Shown here piece after piece: positions 7,283 through 12,855 of a stretch of 14,242 nt of DNA (positions are counted from its first letter, which is position 1; each line of letters begins with the position of its first letter). The notes under the pieces were generated by a model. That model had not been told where the DNA came from, did no database searches, and was given only the letters and a program-made list of their open reading frames with translations. The position numbers and the translations under genes are program-made. Source of the stretch: an uncultured Opitutia bacterium (GTDB taxonomy: Bacteria > Verrucomicrobiota > Verrucomicrobiia > Opitutales > UBA953); assembly GCA_903853185.1 (NCBI GenBank), contig CAINSX010000309.1:1-14242 (forward strand). Direction: 5' to 3'.

Positions 7283-9075
7283 CGGCCGAGGTCGGCGACG
7301 TGGCCGCGCGGGACGGTGGAGACGGGAGGGATGTCGAGCCAGCGGATGCACTTCTCCGCGACATCGCGGAAAATCGGGGCGGAGACCTTACCGCCGTAGG
7401 CGATGCCCTCCCCTTGTGGTTCGTCGATGATCACCGTGATGGCGAGCTTCGGGTCGTTGACCGGGAAGAAGCCGGCGAACGAGGCGACGTGGTGCGTGGA
7501 GGAATAGCGGCCGTTGATGATCTTCTGCGTCGTGCCGGTCTTGCCCGCGACCTCGTAGCCGGGGATGTCGGCGATCGGCGCCGTGCCGCCCTTGCCGCAG
7601 ACGGCGCGGAGGAGCGTGGCCATCTGCGCAGCGGTGGCGGCGGTGATGGCGCGCCCGCGCGAGCGCGGCGCATAATTCAGGATGGTCGCCTTCGTCTTCG
7701 GATCTTCGACGCGAAGGACGAGCTGCGGCTGCATAAGCAGGCCTTCGGCCGCGACGACCGACATCGCGAAGTGCATCTGCATCGCCGTGACGCTGACCGA
7801 GTGGCCCATCGGCACGCGCGAGATTGTCATACCGTCCCAGCGCTTCGGCGGAATGAGCAGACCCGGGACTTCCGCGCCGGTGATCAGGCCCGTGTTGGCG
7901 CCGAAGCCAAAGGACTTGATGAGCGCGAAGAACTTATCTTCACCGAGACGTTCGGCGTACTGCATGCCCACTTGTACCGTGCCGCGATTGGAGGATTCGC
8001 GGACGATCTCGCGAATATCGGCGGCGCCAATCGCATGCGAGTCCGCGGGCAGTGAGACCATGCGGCCGCGGTAGGGCACGCTCGTGGCGCTGCAATCGAA
8101 GACCGAGTTCGGGGTGATGAGGCGTTCTTCGAGGGCACCGGAGATTGAGACGATTTTGAAGACTGAACCCGGCTCGTAGACGTCGGACACCGCGCGGTTG
8201 CGCTGGCTATCCATCGGCGCGGCCTTCGCGTCGAAGAAACGATTGAGATCGTAGGTCGGCCAGTTGGCGAGGCCGAGGATGCGGCCCGTGCGCGGCTCGC
8301 TTACGATAATGACGGCGCCCTTCGGGTTGTAGCGGGCGGCCGCGGCGGCGAGGGCATCCTCGCAGGTCTTCTGGACGAGGCTGTTGATCGTGAGCACGAT
8401 CGTGCTGCCGTCGACCGGGGCGACCTCGCGGAGACGGTTGCTGATGATCTCGCGGTGGCGACCATCGCGTTCGGATTCGATCCAACCCCGCTGGCCGAGA
8501 AGGAGCGGGTTCATCACGCTTTCGATGCCGGCGGCGGGGATGCCTTCCTTATTCACATAGCCGAGCACGTGCGCGGCGAGCTGGCCCTTGGGATAGTTGC
8601 GGCGGTATTTCAGGTCGGCGCGAAGCGCCTTGATACCGAGCGCCTTGATGCGCTTCATCGTGGGCTCATTGACCTCGTGGGCGAGAATCGCCCAGCGGAT
8701 CGCCTTCTCCTCGCCGGCCTCATCCAGGCGCGTGGTGGTCTCGAAGGCCAAGCGGACTTTGGAAAAGGGCAAGCCGAGGATGGTCGCGACCTCGAGGGCG
8801 CGCTCATGCTCGCCCTTCCCCAGGGAATCCGGGTCCACGCCGATGTCCCAGACGTCTTCGGACAGCGCGAGGAGGTTATCCTGGGCATCGCGGATCTCGC
8901 CGCGGCGGCAAGGAATCTCCTGGAGCACGCGGCGGGCCTGCAAGGCTTCCGCTCGGAGACGAGGGGCGTCGACCCAATGCAACCAGACCAGCCGTGTGAT
9001 CACGGCTAGGAAGCAGAGGGAAACGGCCCAAGCCAGCAAACGGTAGCGCGTTCGCCTGGCGTGGGGTAGGCTCAT
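7279..9075 (-). CDS. ftsI: FtsI (PBP3-type), septal class B peptidoglycan transpeptidase
   Basis: FtsI cross-links septal peptidoglycan in the periplasm and partners FtsW. The 598 residues have a short cytoplasmic tail, one membrane anchor (about 12-34), the PBP dimerisation/pedestal region (about 50-215) and a transpeptidase domain. All three active-site motifs are present: SVFK (Ser304, Lys307), SSN (361-363) and KTGT (512-515). No PASTA domain follows the transpeptidase. The start at 9075 overlaps the ftsL-like stop as ATGA, and a GGGAGGA ribosome site lies 11 bases upstream; ten further upstream codons in the open frame overlap that gene and are excluded. Position between ftsL and murE is the usual one for FtsI, which separates it from the elongation enzyme PBP2. 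Confidence 0.97.
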   Translation of the reverse strand: MSLPHARRTRYRLLAWAVSLCFLAVITRLVWLHWVDAPRLRAEALQARRVLQEIPCRRGEIRDAQDNLLALSEDVWDIGVDPDSLGKGEHERALEVATILGLPFSKVRLAFETTTRLDEAGEEKAIRWAILAHEVNEPTMKRIKALGIKALRADLKYRRNYPKGQLAAHVLGYVNKEGIPAAGIESVMNPLLLGQRGWIESERDGRHREIISNRLREVAPVDGSTIVLTINSLVQKTCEDALAAAAARYNPKGAVIIVSEPRTGRILGLANWPTYDLNRFFDAKAAPMDSQRNRAVSDVYEPGSVFKIVSISGALEERLITPNSVFDCSATSVPYRGRMVSLPADSHAIGAADIREIVRESSNRGTVQVGMQYAERLGEDKFFALIKSFGFGANTGLITGAEVPGLLIPPKRWDGMTISRVPMGHSVSVTAMQMHFAMSVVAAEGLLMQPQLVLRVEDPKTKATILNYAPRSRGRAITAATAAQMATLLRAVCGKGGTAPIADIPGYEVAGKTGTTQKIINGRYSSTHHVASFAGFFPVNDPKLAITVIIDEPQGEGIAYGGKVSAPIFRDVAEKCIRWLDIPPVSTVPRGHVADLGR

Positions 9076-9452
9076 CGAGAGCGCGGTCCTCCCTGCCCAC
9101 CCCAAGAAAGGGAGGCGATTTCGCGAGCCGTCATCCGGGGGCTCGCGGAAAGCATGGGGGGCGGGGATGCGACCGCCGGGAAATATCGTACCCAGACCAC
9201 TTGTTCGGGGACCGGGGTCTTCAGCGAGTCACCGATGCGCTGCTGAAGGTCGACGGTATTAAGGACGATGTCACGCGCGCGACGGGCCGTCTCGAGTTCC
9301 TTCTTAGAGTAGGCGATATCGCGTTCGAGGCGCTGGATGCGGCTGCCGATGGTATCGGCCTCGACGCGCAGACGCATGATATTAATCGTCCCGACGGCGA
9401 AGGCACCGACAGCGGCGAAGATGAAGACCCAGGTAAAGAAGCGCGGGCTCAT
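9072..9452 (-). CDS. ftsL: FtsL-like septal bitopic membrane protein
   Basis: A 126-residue protein with a very short N-terminus, one membrane segment (about 5-25) and a charged helical stretch with coiled-coil character (about 27-75, with IQRLERDIAYSKKELETAR as its core). A Pro/Ser/Gly-rich tail of about 30 residues follows. FtsL has little sequence conservation, so the call rests on this architecture plus its position between rsmH and ftsI, where ftsL is found in most dcw clusters. Known FtsL proteins pair with FtsB and support FtsQ and the FtsWI synthase. It overlaps both neighbours as ATGA (rsmH stop at 9449-9451, ftsI start at 9075). A generic septum-formation-initiator (DivIC/FtsB-like) label is possible. 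Confidence 0.8.
   Translation of the reverse strand: MSPRFFTWVFIFAAVGAFAVGTINIMRLRVEADTIGSRIQRLERDIAYSKKELETARRARDIVLNTVDLQQRIGDSLKTPVPEQVVWVRYFPAVASPPPMLSASPRMTAREIASLSWGGQGGPRSR
9087..9093 (-). promoter_or_regulatory. Shine-Dalgarno for ftsI
   Basis: GGGAGGA on the minus strand within the end of the ftsL-like gene, 11 bases before the ftsI ATG at 9075. The spacing is somewhat long but it supports that start. Confidence 0.55.
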
Positions 9453-10366
9453 ACGGCGAGGCGGCGCACGGCGCGGAGGCGAGCCGAGCGGCTGCGGGGG
9501 TTACGAACCTGTTCGGCTTCCGAGGGCTGGACAGCCTTGCGGGTAAGGAGGTCGGCTTGCTTGACGCGATCGTCTTGGTTGCGGGAGTCATCGCGATCGA
9601 CCGGACGGCCGGCGACCTCGTTCATGTAGCGCTTCACGATCCGATCCTCAAGGGAGTGGAAGGAGATGACGGCGAGCACACCGCCAGCGGTAAGTTTGCC
9701 AAAAGCGAGCGGGAGGGCGTCGGCCAGGGCACCGAGCTCGTCGTTGACCGCGATGCGCACACCTTGGAAGGTACGGGTAGCCGGGTGCGGACCACGGGGT
9801 CCGGGCGCGGGCGGTGCGGCTTCGGCGACCAGTTCGGCGAAGGTGGAAGTGCGGGCGAGGCGACCGGTGCCGCGGGCGGCGATGATGGCGTTGACCACCC
9901 GGAACCAGCGAGGCTCCTCGCCGTAATCGCGGACGGCGCGTTCGATCTCGGCGCGTTCGCCGCGCTCAAGGAACTCGGCGGCGCTGCGGCCGACGCGCGT
10001 GTCCATGCGCATGTCGTTCGGGGCGTCGAAGCGGAAGGAGAAACCGCGTTCCGGGACATCCAACTGGTATGAGGACACCCCAATGTCCATCAGAACACCG
10101 TCGAACAGCCCCGGAACGCGGTCAAGGTGGCGGAAATTTTCGGAATGGAAACGCAGGCGACCTGGATGAGCAGCGAGCAGGTCAGCGGAGCGTTCGCCGG
10201 CAGCGGGATCGCGGTCCATCGCGTCGATCGTGCAATGCGGTGCGCGGGCCAGGATCGCCGCGGTGTGGCCGCCGCCGCCGAAGGTGCAATCCAGATAGGC
10301 ACGACCGTCCTGCGGAGCGAGGAGCGTCAGGCACTCCTCAAGCAGAACTGGAACGTGGCTGGTCAT
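9449..10366 (-). CDS. rsmH: RsmH (MraW), 16S rRNA C1402 N4-methyltransferase
   Basis: RsmH methylates the N4 of C1402 in 16S rRNA using S-adenosylmethionine, tuning the ribosomal P site. The 305 residues (313 in E. coli) contain HVPVLLEE (4-11), the SAM loop DCTFGGGGHT (26-35), the acidic ribose-binding DRD (51-53), MDIGVSSYQLD (93-103), GFSFRFDAPNDMRMD (108-122), ATRTFQGVRIAVNDEL (196-211), ISFHSLEDRIVK (234-245) and the C-terminal NPRSRSARLRAV (289-300). These are the family signatures in order. It follows mraZ as in most dcw clusters but after a 52-bp gap that holds a 15-bp repeat and a DnaA-box-like 9-mer. There is no visible Shine-Dalgarno. It ends in an ATGA overlap with the ftsL-like gene. 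Confidence 0.97.
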   Translation of the reverse strand: MTSHVPVLLEECLTLLAPQDGRAYLDCTFGGGGHTAAILARAPHCTIDAMDRDPAAGERSADLLAAHPGRLRFHSENFRHLDRVPGLFDGVLMDIGVSSYQLDVPERGFSFRFDAPNDMRMDTRVGRSAAEFLERGERAEIERAVRDYGEEPRWFRVVNAIIAARGTGRLARTSTFAELVAEAAPPAPGPRGPHPATRTFQGVRIAVNDELGALADALPLAFGKLTAGGVLAVISFHSLEDRIVKRYMNEVAGRPVDRDDSRNQDDRVKQADLLTRKAVQPSEAEQVRNPRSRSARLRAVRRLAV

Positions 10367-10375
10367 TCGGCGGGC

Positions 10376-10384
10376 TGTGAATAA
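10376..10384 (-). promoter_or_regulatory. DnaA-box-like 9-mer
   Basis: The minus strand reads TTATTCACA, a full match to TTATNCACA, between mraZ and rsmH. One such match in a 14-kb window can easily be chance, so function is only a possibility. Confidence 0.25.
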
Positions 10385-10392
10385 GGTGTGAG

Positions 10393-10407
10393 TAGTGTAA
10401 GTAACTT
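10393..10407 (+). repeat. 15-bp intergenic repeat, copy 1
   Basis: TAGTGTAAGTAACTT, identical to 11010-11024 in the same orientation. It contains the near-palindrome AAGTAACTT. This copy lies in the mraZ-rsmH gap, about 27 bases upstream of the rsmH start. Confidence 0.6.
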
Positions 10408-10418
10408 CTGGATACGAC

Positions 10419-10871
10419 TCACAACCCCAACTCGCGCAGGGCGCGGAGGATGGTGAGCGCGTACTCAGATTCGCGGTCGGCCTTAGGCGGCGTCGGCGAC
10501 GAGAGGTGGAAGGTGGTGAAGCCGCCGCGGAAGATCACCTCGTGCTCGAGCTTGGCTTCCTTGACGATGTGGTCGTTGAGCGTGATGCGACCGGCCTTAT
10601 CGCACGTGACCTGGATGCTGTTCGTGCCGAGCAGGCTCAACGCGTCCATCTTCACCGGATCGCTGACGGTCACCTGCGAGGCCGCGACGCGGATGCGTTC
10701 GGCCATCGACGGAGGGAACACCACGACCGAGGCTAGCGCTGGGTGATACATCGCGAGAAAAGTCGCTTCCGCATCGAAACGCCAGGCCGCCGGGATGGTG
10801 ACACGGTTCTTCTCATCCAGCTTTCCGTTATGGATGCCCGTGAAGAGACCGTTGTTGGCGCCAATAGACAT
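10419..10871 (-). CDS. mraZ: MraZ, transcriptional regulator of the dcw cluster
   Basis: MraZ is a DNA-binding protein with two AbrB/SpoVT-like swapped-hairpin domains that forms ring oligomers and, in characterised bacteria, controls its own dcw promoter. The 150 residues (152 in E. coli) hold the first motif at DEKNR (19-23) followed by VTIPAAWR, and the second at DKAGR (91-95) followed by ITLND. The first has Asn where DxKGR has Gly. The chosen ATG at 10871 begins MSIGANNGLFTGIHNGKLDE; an 18-codon upstream extension in the open frame crosses the operator-like repeats and is rejected. It is the first gene of the cluster. TGGG-type repeats at 10890-10922 are its likely target, implying autoregulation. 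No Shine-Dalgarno is seen; a small hairpin sits where one would be. Confidence 0.95.
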   Translation of the reverse strand: MSIGANNGLFTGIHNGKLDEKNRVTIPAAWRFDAEATFLAMYHPALASVVVFPPSMAERIRVAASQVTVSDPVKMDALSLLGTNSIQVTCDKAGRITLNDHIVKEAKLEHEVIFRGGFTTFHLSSPTPPKADRESEYALTILRALRELGL

Positions 10872-10877
10872 TGCGTA

Positions 10878-10893
10878 TGGGGAGTTGCCCCCA
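10878..10893 (-). promoter_or_regulatory. Short hairpin 6 bases before the mraZ start
   Basis: TGGGG and CCCCA form a 5-bp stem with a 6-base loop just upstream of the mraZ ATG. The stem includes the last TGGG repeat, and it could limit ribosome access. Stability was judged by eye only. Confidence 0.4.
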
Positions 10894-10922
10894 GATGACC
10901 CACTTTTCCCCACACCTCTCCA
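10890..10922 (-). promoter_or_regulatory. Putative MraZ operator: four TGGG-type direct repeats
   Basis: On the minus strand, reading towards mraZ, TGGA begins at 10922, TGGG at 10912, TGGG at 10902 and TGGG at 10893, a spacing of 10, 10 and 9 bases. Known MraZ proteins bind TGGGN repeats with about 10-bp periodicity in front of their own gene. Position just after a candidate -10 box and before mraZ fits autorepression. The first repeat is degenerate. Confidence 0.75.
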
Positions 10923-10931
10923 CACGTCAAC

Positions 10932-10937
10932 ATTTTA
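10932..10937 (-). promoter_or_regulatory. Candidate -10 box for mraZ and the dcw transcript
   Basis: The minus strand reads TAAAAT (5 of 6 to TATAAT), placing transcription start near 10925, just before the TGGG repeats. No good -35 hexamer lies 16-18 bases upstream. A TTGACG at minus 10930-10925 would be a fair -35, but its -10 (AAAAGT) is poor. Confidence 0.3.
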
Positions 10938-11009
10938 GCCTAAGATCTGCCTAATTTCTTGTTCACAGCGCGGGCCAGGGCATTTAAATGACGTATTTCA
11001 GTCGTTATT

Positions 11010-11024
11010 TAGTGTAAGTAACTT
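11010..11024 (+). repeat. 15-bp intergenic repeat, copy 2
   Basis: TAGTGTAAGTAACTT, identical to 10393-10407. Here the palindromic part extends slightly (GTAAGTAACTTTAC). It lies about 75 bp upstream of the candidate mraZ -10 box. Confidence 0.6.
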
Positions 11025-11127
11025 TACTTCAATCACTTAACTAACAAAATCTAACGAATGTCGGCTTTCTGCCCCCCCTCCCCCTTCCAGGCCGCCGCCG
11101 GGGATCGGTTCGGCGCGGGGCGTGGAC

Positions 11128-11147
11128 GCCATTTGTAATGGCTTTTT
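11128..11147 (+). terminator. Terminator-like hairpin with no gene upstream
   Basis: GCCATT, loop TGT, AATGGC, then five T. This is a perfect 6-bp stem with a T-tract on the plus strand only; the minus strand has no T-tract after it. No plus-strand gene precedes it in the window, so it may end a short leader or small RNA, act as an attenuator for the lipoprotein gene, or simply be a 15-bp palindromic operator. Confidence 0.5.
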
Positions 11148-11252
11148 AACTACAAAAAGACCCCTTTCGCGGCCGCGGGCCGAGGGCGAAACTGTTTGCC
11201 AACAGACCCCGGCTGTGCTTTGACTCCAAGCACTCAACCACGACTCTCGCAC

Positions 11253-11669
11253 ATGAAAACCGCCCTCGCCCTCCTCGCCGCCCTCGTCCTGACCGGATGC
11301 TCCACCCAGCTCGGCGTGGACAACAGCCAGAACCACGAAGCCTCCTTCTCTAACGTCACCGGCGTGTTGACGACCCGCTACACCGCCGACACGACCGCCG
11401 TCTTCAATGCCGTCAAGCGCACCATCGACTCGATGCCTGGCACCCTTCGCACTGGTGAGACCGACGAGATCGGCGCCAACAAGGAACTCCTGAGCGTCGT
11501 GGCCTATGCCCGCACCATCGGCGACCTTGAAATCAAGATCACCATCGAGAAGGCCGAAGACGAAGTCACCAAGGCCGTCTTCACTCAGGTGAAGGTCAAG
11601 TACGGCTTCTTCGGCAACCTTCCTGAGAGCCAGAAGATCGTCTCCAAGATCACCTCTAACCTGCGCTAA
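11253..11669 (+). CDS. Small lipoprotein, DUF3568-like
   Basis: A 138-residue protein with a classic lipoprotein signal: MKTALALLAALVLTGC, with lipobox LTGC and Cys16 as the lipidation site. The mature part (about 122 residues) alternates predicted strands and one helix: TTRYTADTTAVFNAVKRT, then short charged strands, then NLPESQKIVSKITSNL at the C-terminus. This pattern resembles small periplasmic lipoproteins of the DUF3568 type, in which a tripartite strand-helix-strand unit ends with a residue-pair helix. The family call is from general resemblance only and the function is unknown. The ATG at 11253 was chosen because the signal peptide starts there; the open frame reaches back to a TTG at 11196 with no signal-like sequence. 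It is followed by its own intrinsic terminator, so it is probably a separate transcript. Confidence 0.85.
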   Translation: MKTALALLAALVLTGCSTQLGVDNSQNHEASFSNVTGVLTTRYTADTTAVFNAVKRTIDSMPGTLRTGETDEIGANKELLSVVAYARTIGDLEIKITIEKAEDEVTKAVFTQVKVKYGFFGNLPESQKIVSKITSNLR

Positions 11670-11694
11670 GCGCCGGGGCGGAACCGCCAAACGG

Positions 11695-11732
11695 ACGCCG
11701 CCCAGCCCACCGGCTAGGCGGCGTTCTTTTTT
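11695..11732 (+). terminator. Intrinsic terminator after the lipoprotein gene
   Basis: ACGCCGCC (11695-11702) pairs with GGCGGCGT (11717-11724), an 8-bp GC-rich stem with a 14-base loop, followed by TC and six T to 11732. It lies 26 bp past the lipoprotein stop and ends only 13 bp before the aroC start, so it also sits in the aroC leader. Confidence 0.85.
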
Positions 11733-11745
11733 AACACTTTTCCAA

Positions 11746-12855
11746 ATGGGCAATATCCACGGACACAGTTTCCGCATCACCACCTTCGGCGAAAGCCATG
11801 GCCCCGCCCTCGGCGTGATCATCGACGGGTGCCCTCCCCGCGTGCCGTTCGACGCCGCGTTCCTGCGCAGCGAGCTGGACCGTCGCCGCCCAGGCCAAAG
11901 TGCCCTCACCACGCAGCGCAAAGAAGCAGATGCCCCGGAAATCCTTTCCGGCGTCTCGCATGACGGCCTCACCCTCGGCTCGCCCATCGCCATCGTCATC
12001 CGTAACGGTGACCAGCGCCCGCAGGCTTACGCCGAGATGAAGGCCGCCTATCGTCCGTCGCATGCCGACTTCACCTACGACGCCAAGTATGGCATCCGCG
12101 CCGTCGAAGGGGGCGGCCGTTCCTCCGCCCGCGAGACCGCGGCACGCGTCGCTGCCGGTGCCGTCGCCAAGACGGTCCTCAAGCACGCCTGCGGTGCCCG
12201 CATCATCGCCTGGGTCGAGAGCGTCGGTGACATCCGCATGCCCGCTACCGCCAAGGCGCCCACACTCAAGCAAGTCGAGGCCACGCCGACGCGTTGCCCG
12301 CACCCGGCCACCGCCGCGAAGATTGATGCCCTCATCCGCGAAGCGCGCGCGGACGGCGATTCCGTCGGCGGCGTGATCTGTTGCGTCATCGAAAACCTTC
12401 CCGCCGGGCTCGGCTCGCCGGTCTTCGACCGCTTCGAGGCCGACCTCGCTAAAGCGATGCTCTCGTTGCCCGCCACGAAGGGCTTCGAAATCGGCAGCGG
12501 CTTCGCTGGCACCGTCCTGCGTGGCAGCGCGCACAACGATGAGTTCGTCCGCAAGGGCGGTCGCATCCGCACTGCGACTAACCGCTCCGGCGGCACGCAG
12601 GGCGGCATCACCAACGGCGAAGACGTCGTCTTCCGCATCGCCTTCAAGCCCACCGCGACCGTGCTCAAGCCGCAGAAGACTGTCCGTCCCGACGGTCGTG
12701 CCACCGAGCTCAGTGCCAAGGGACGCCACGATCCGTGCGTCCTCCCGCGCGCCGTCCCCATCGTCGAAGCCATGGCCGCGCTCGTGGCCGTGGATCACTG
12801 GATCCGCGACCGCGGACAGAACGCTCCCTTCGGCCGCTGTGGACGCAAGGCATGA
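11746..12855 (+). CDS. aroC: AroC, chorismate synthase
   Basis: Chorismate synthase performs the last shikimate-pathway step, turning 5-enolpyruvylshikimate-3-phosphate into chorismate with reduced FMN, in the cytoplasm. The 369 residues (361 in E. coli) contain the N-terminal signature FRITTFGESHGPALG (9-23), LDRRRPGQS (44-52), HADFTYDAKYGIRAVEGGGR (106-125) followed by SSARETAARVAAGA, the AGLGSPVFDRFEADLA segment (220-235) and the C-terminal signature GRHDPCVLPRAVPIVEAM (326-343). All are near-textbook. The ATG lies 13 bp after the terminator T-tract with no Shine-Dalgarno and no room for a promoter, so the aroC message either reads through that hairpin or starts inside it. It overlaps the next gene as ATGA, implying translational coupling. 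Confidence 0.97.
   Translation: MGNIHGHSFRITTFGESHGPALGVIIDGCPPRVPFDAAFLRSELDRRRPGQSALTTQRKEADAPEILSGVSHDGLTLGSPIAIVIRNGDQRPQAYAEMKAAYRPSHADFTYDAKYGIRAVEGGGRSSARETAARVAAGAVAKTVLKHACGARIIAWVESVGDIRMPATAKAPTLKQVEATPTRCPHPATAAKIDALIREARADGDSVGGVICCVIENLPAGLGSPVFDRFEADLAKAMLSLPATKGFEIGSGFAGTVLRGSAHNDEFVRKGGRIRTATNRSGGTQGGITNGEDVVFRIAFKPTATVLKPQKTVRPDGRATELSAKGRHDPCVLPRAVPIVEAMAALVAVDHWIRDRGQNAPFGRCGRKA

Larger units (their letters stand above)
10872..11252. other. Divergent intergenic region between mraZ and the lipoprotein gene
   Basis: 381 bp without a gene. The mraZ-proximal part holds the TGGG repeats and a candidate -10 box. Positions about 10931-11065 are clearly AT-richer than the rest of the window and include one copy of the 15-bp repeat. 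Positions 11071-11090 are a C/T tract with runs of 7 and 5 C. Positions 11128-11147 form a terminator-like hairpin on the plus strand. I see no convincing promoter for the plus-strand lipoprotein gene. Confidence 0.7.

Noticed and set aside
7283..7351. 23-codon N-terminal extension of murE
   Set aside because: Arg/Pro-rich and inside ftsI. The ATG at 7282 overlaps the ftsI stop as ATGA.
10905..10915. TTTTCCCCACA as a DnaA box
   Set aside because: It has two extra bases relative to TTWTNCACA and is better explained as part of the TGGG repeats on the other strand.
10872..10925. 18-codon N-terminal extension of mraZ
   Set aside because: It would translate the operator-like TGGG repeats, while MraZ homology and length begin at 10871.
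11071..11090. C/T tract as a G-quadruplex on the minus strand
   Set aside because: Only three separable GGG runs plus one GG, so it does not meet the four-run rule.
11037..11999. Minus-strand open frame (320 codons) across the lipoprotein gene, terminator and aroC start
   Set aside because: It crosses a strong plus-strand terminator and antisense of two supported genes, with no domain pattern.
11731..12798. Long minus-strand open frame (355 codons) opposite aroC
   Set aside because: Aro C has all family signatures on the plus strand. The reverse frame is Asp/Gly/Ala/Arg-rich with no recognisable motif, as expected opposite a GC-rich gene.
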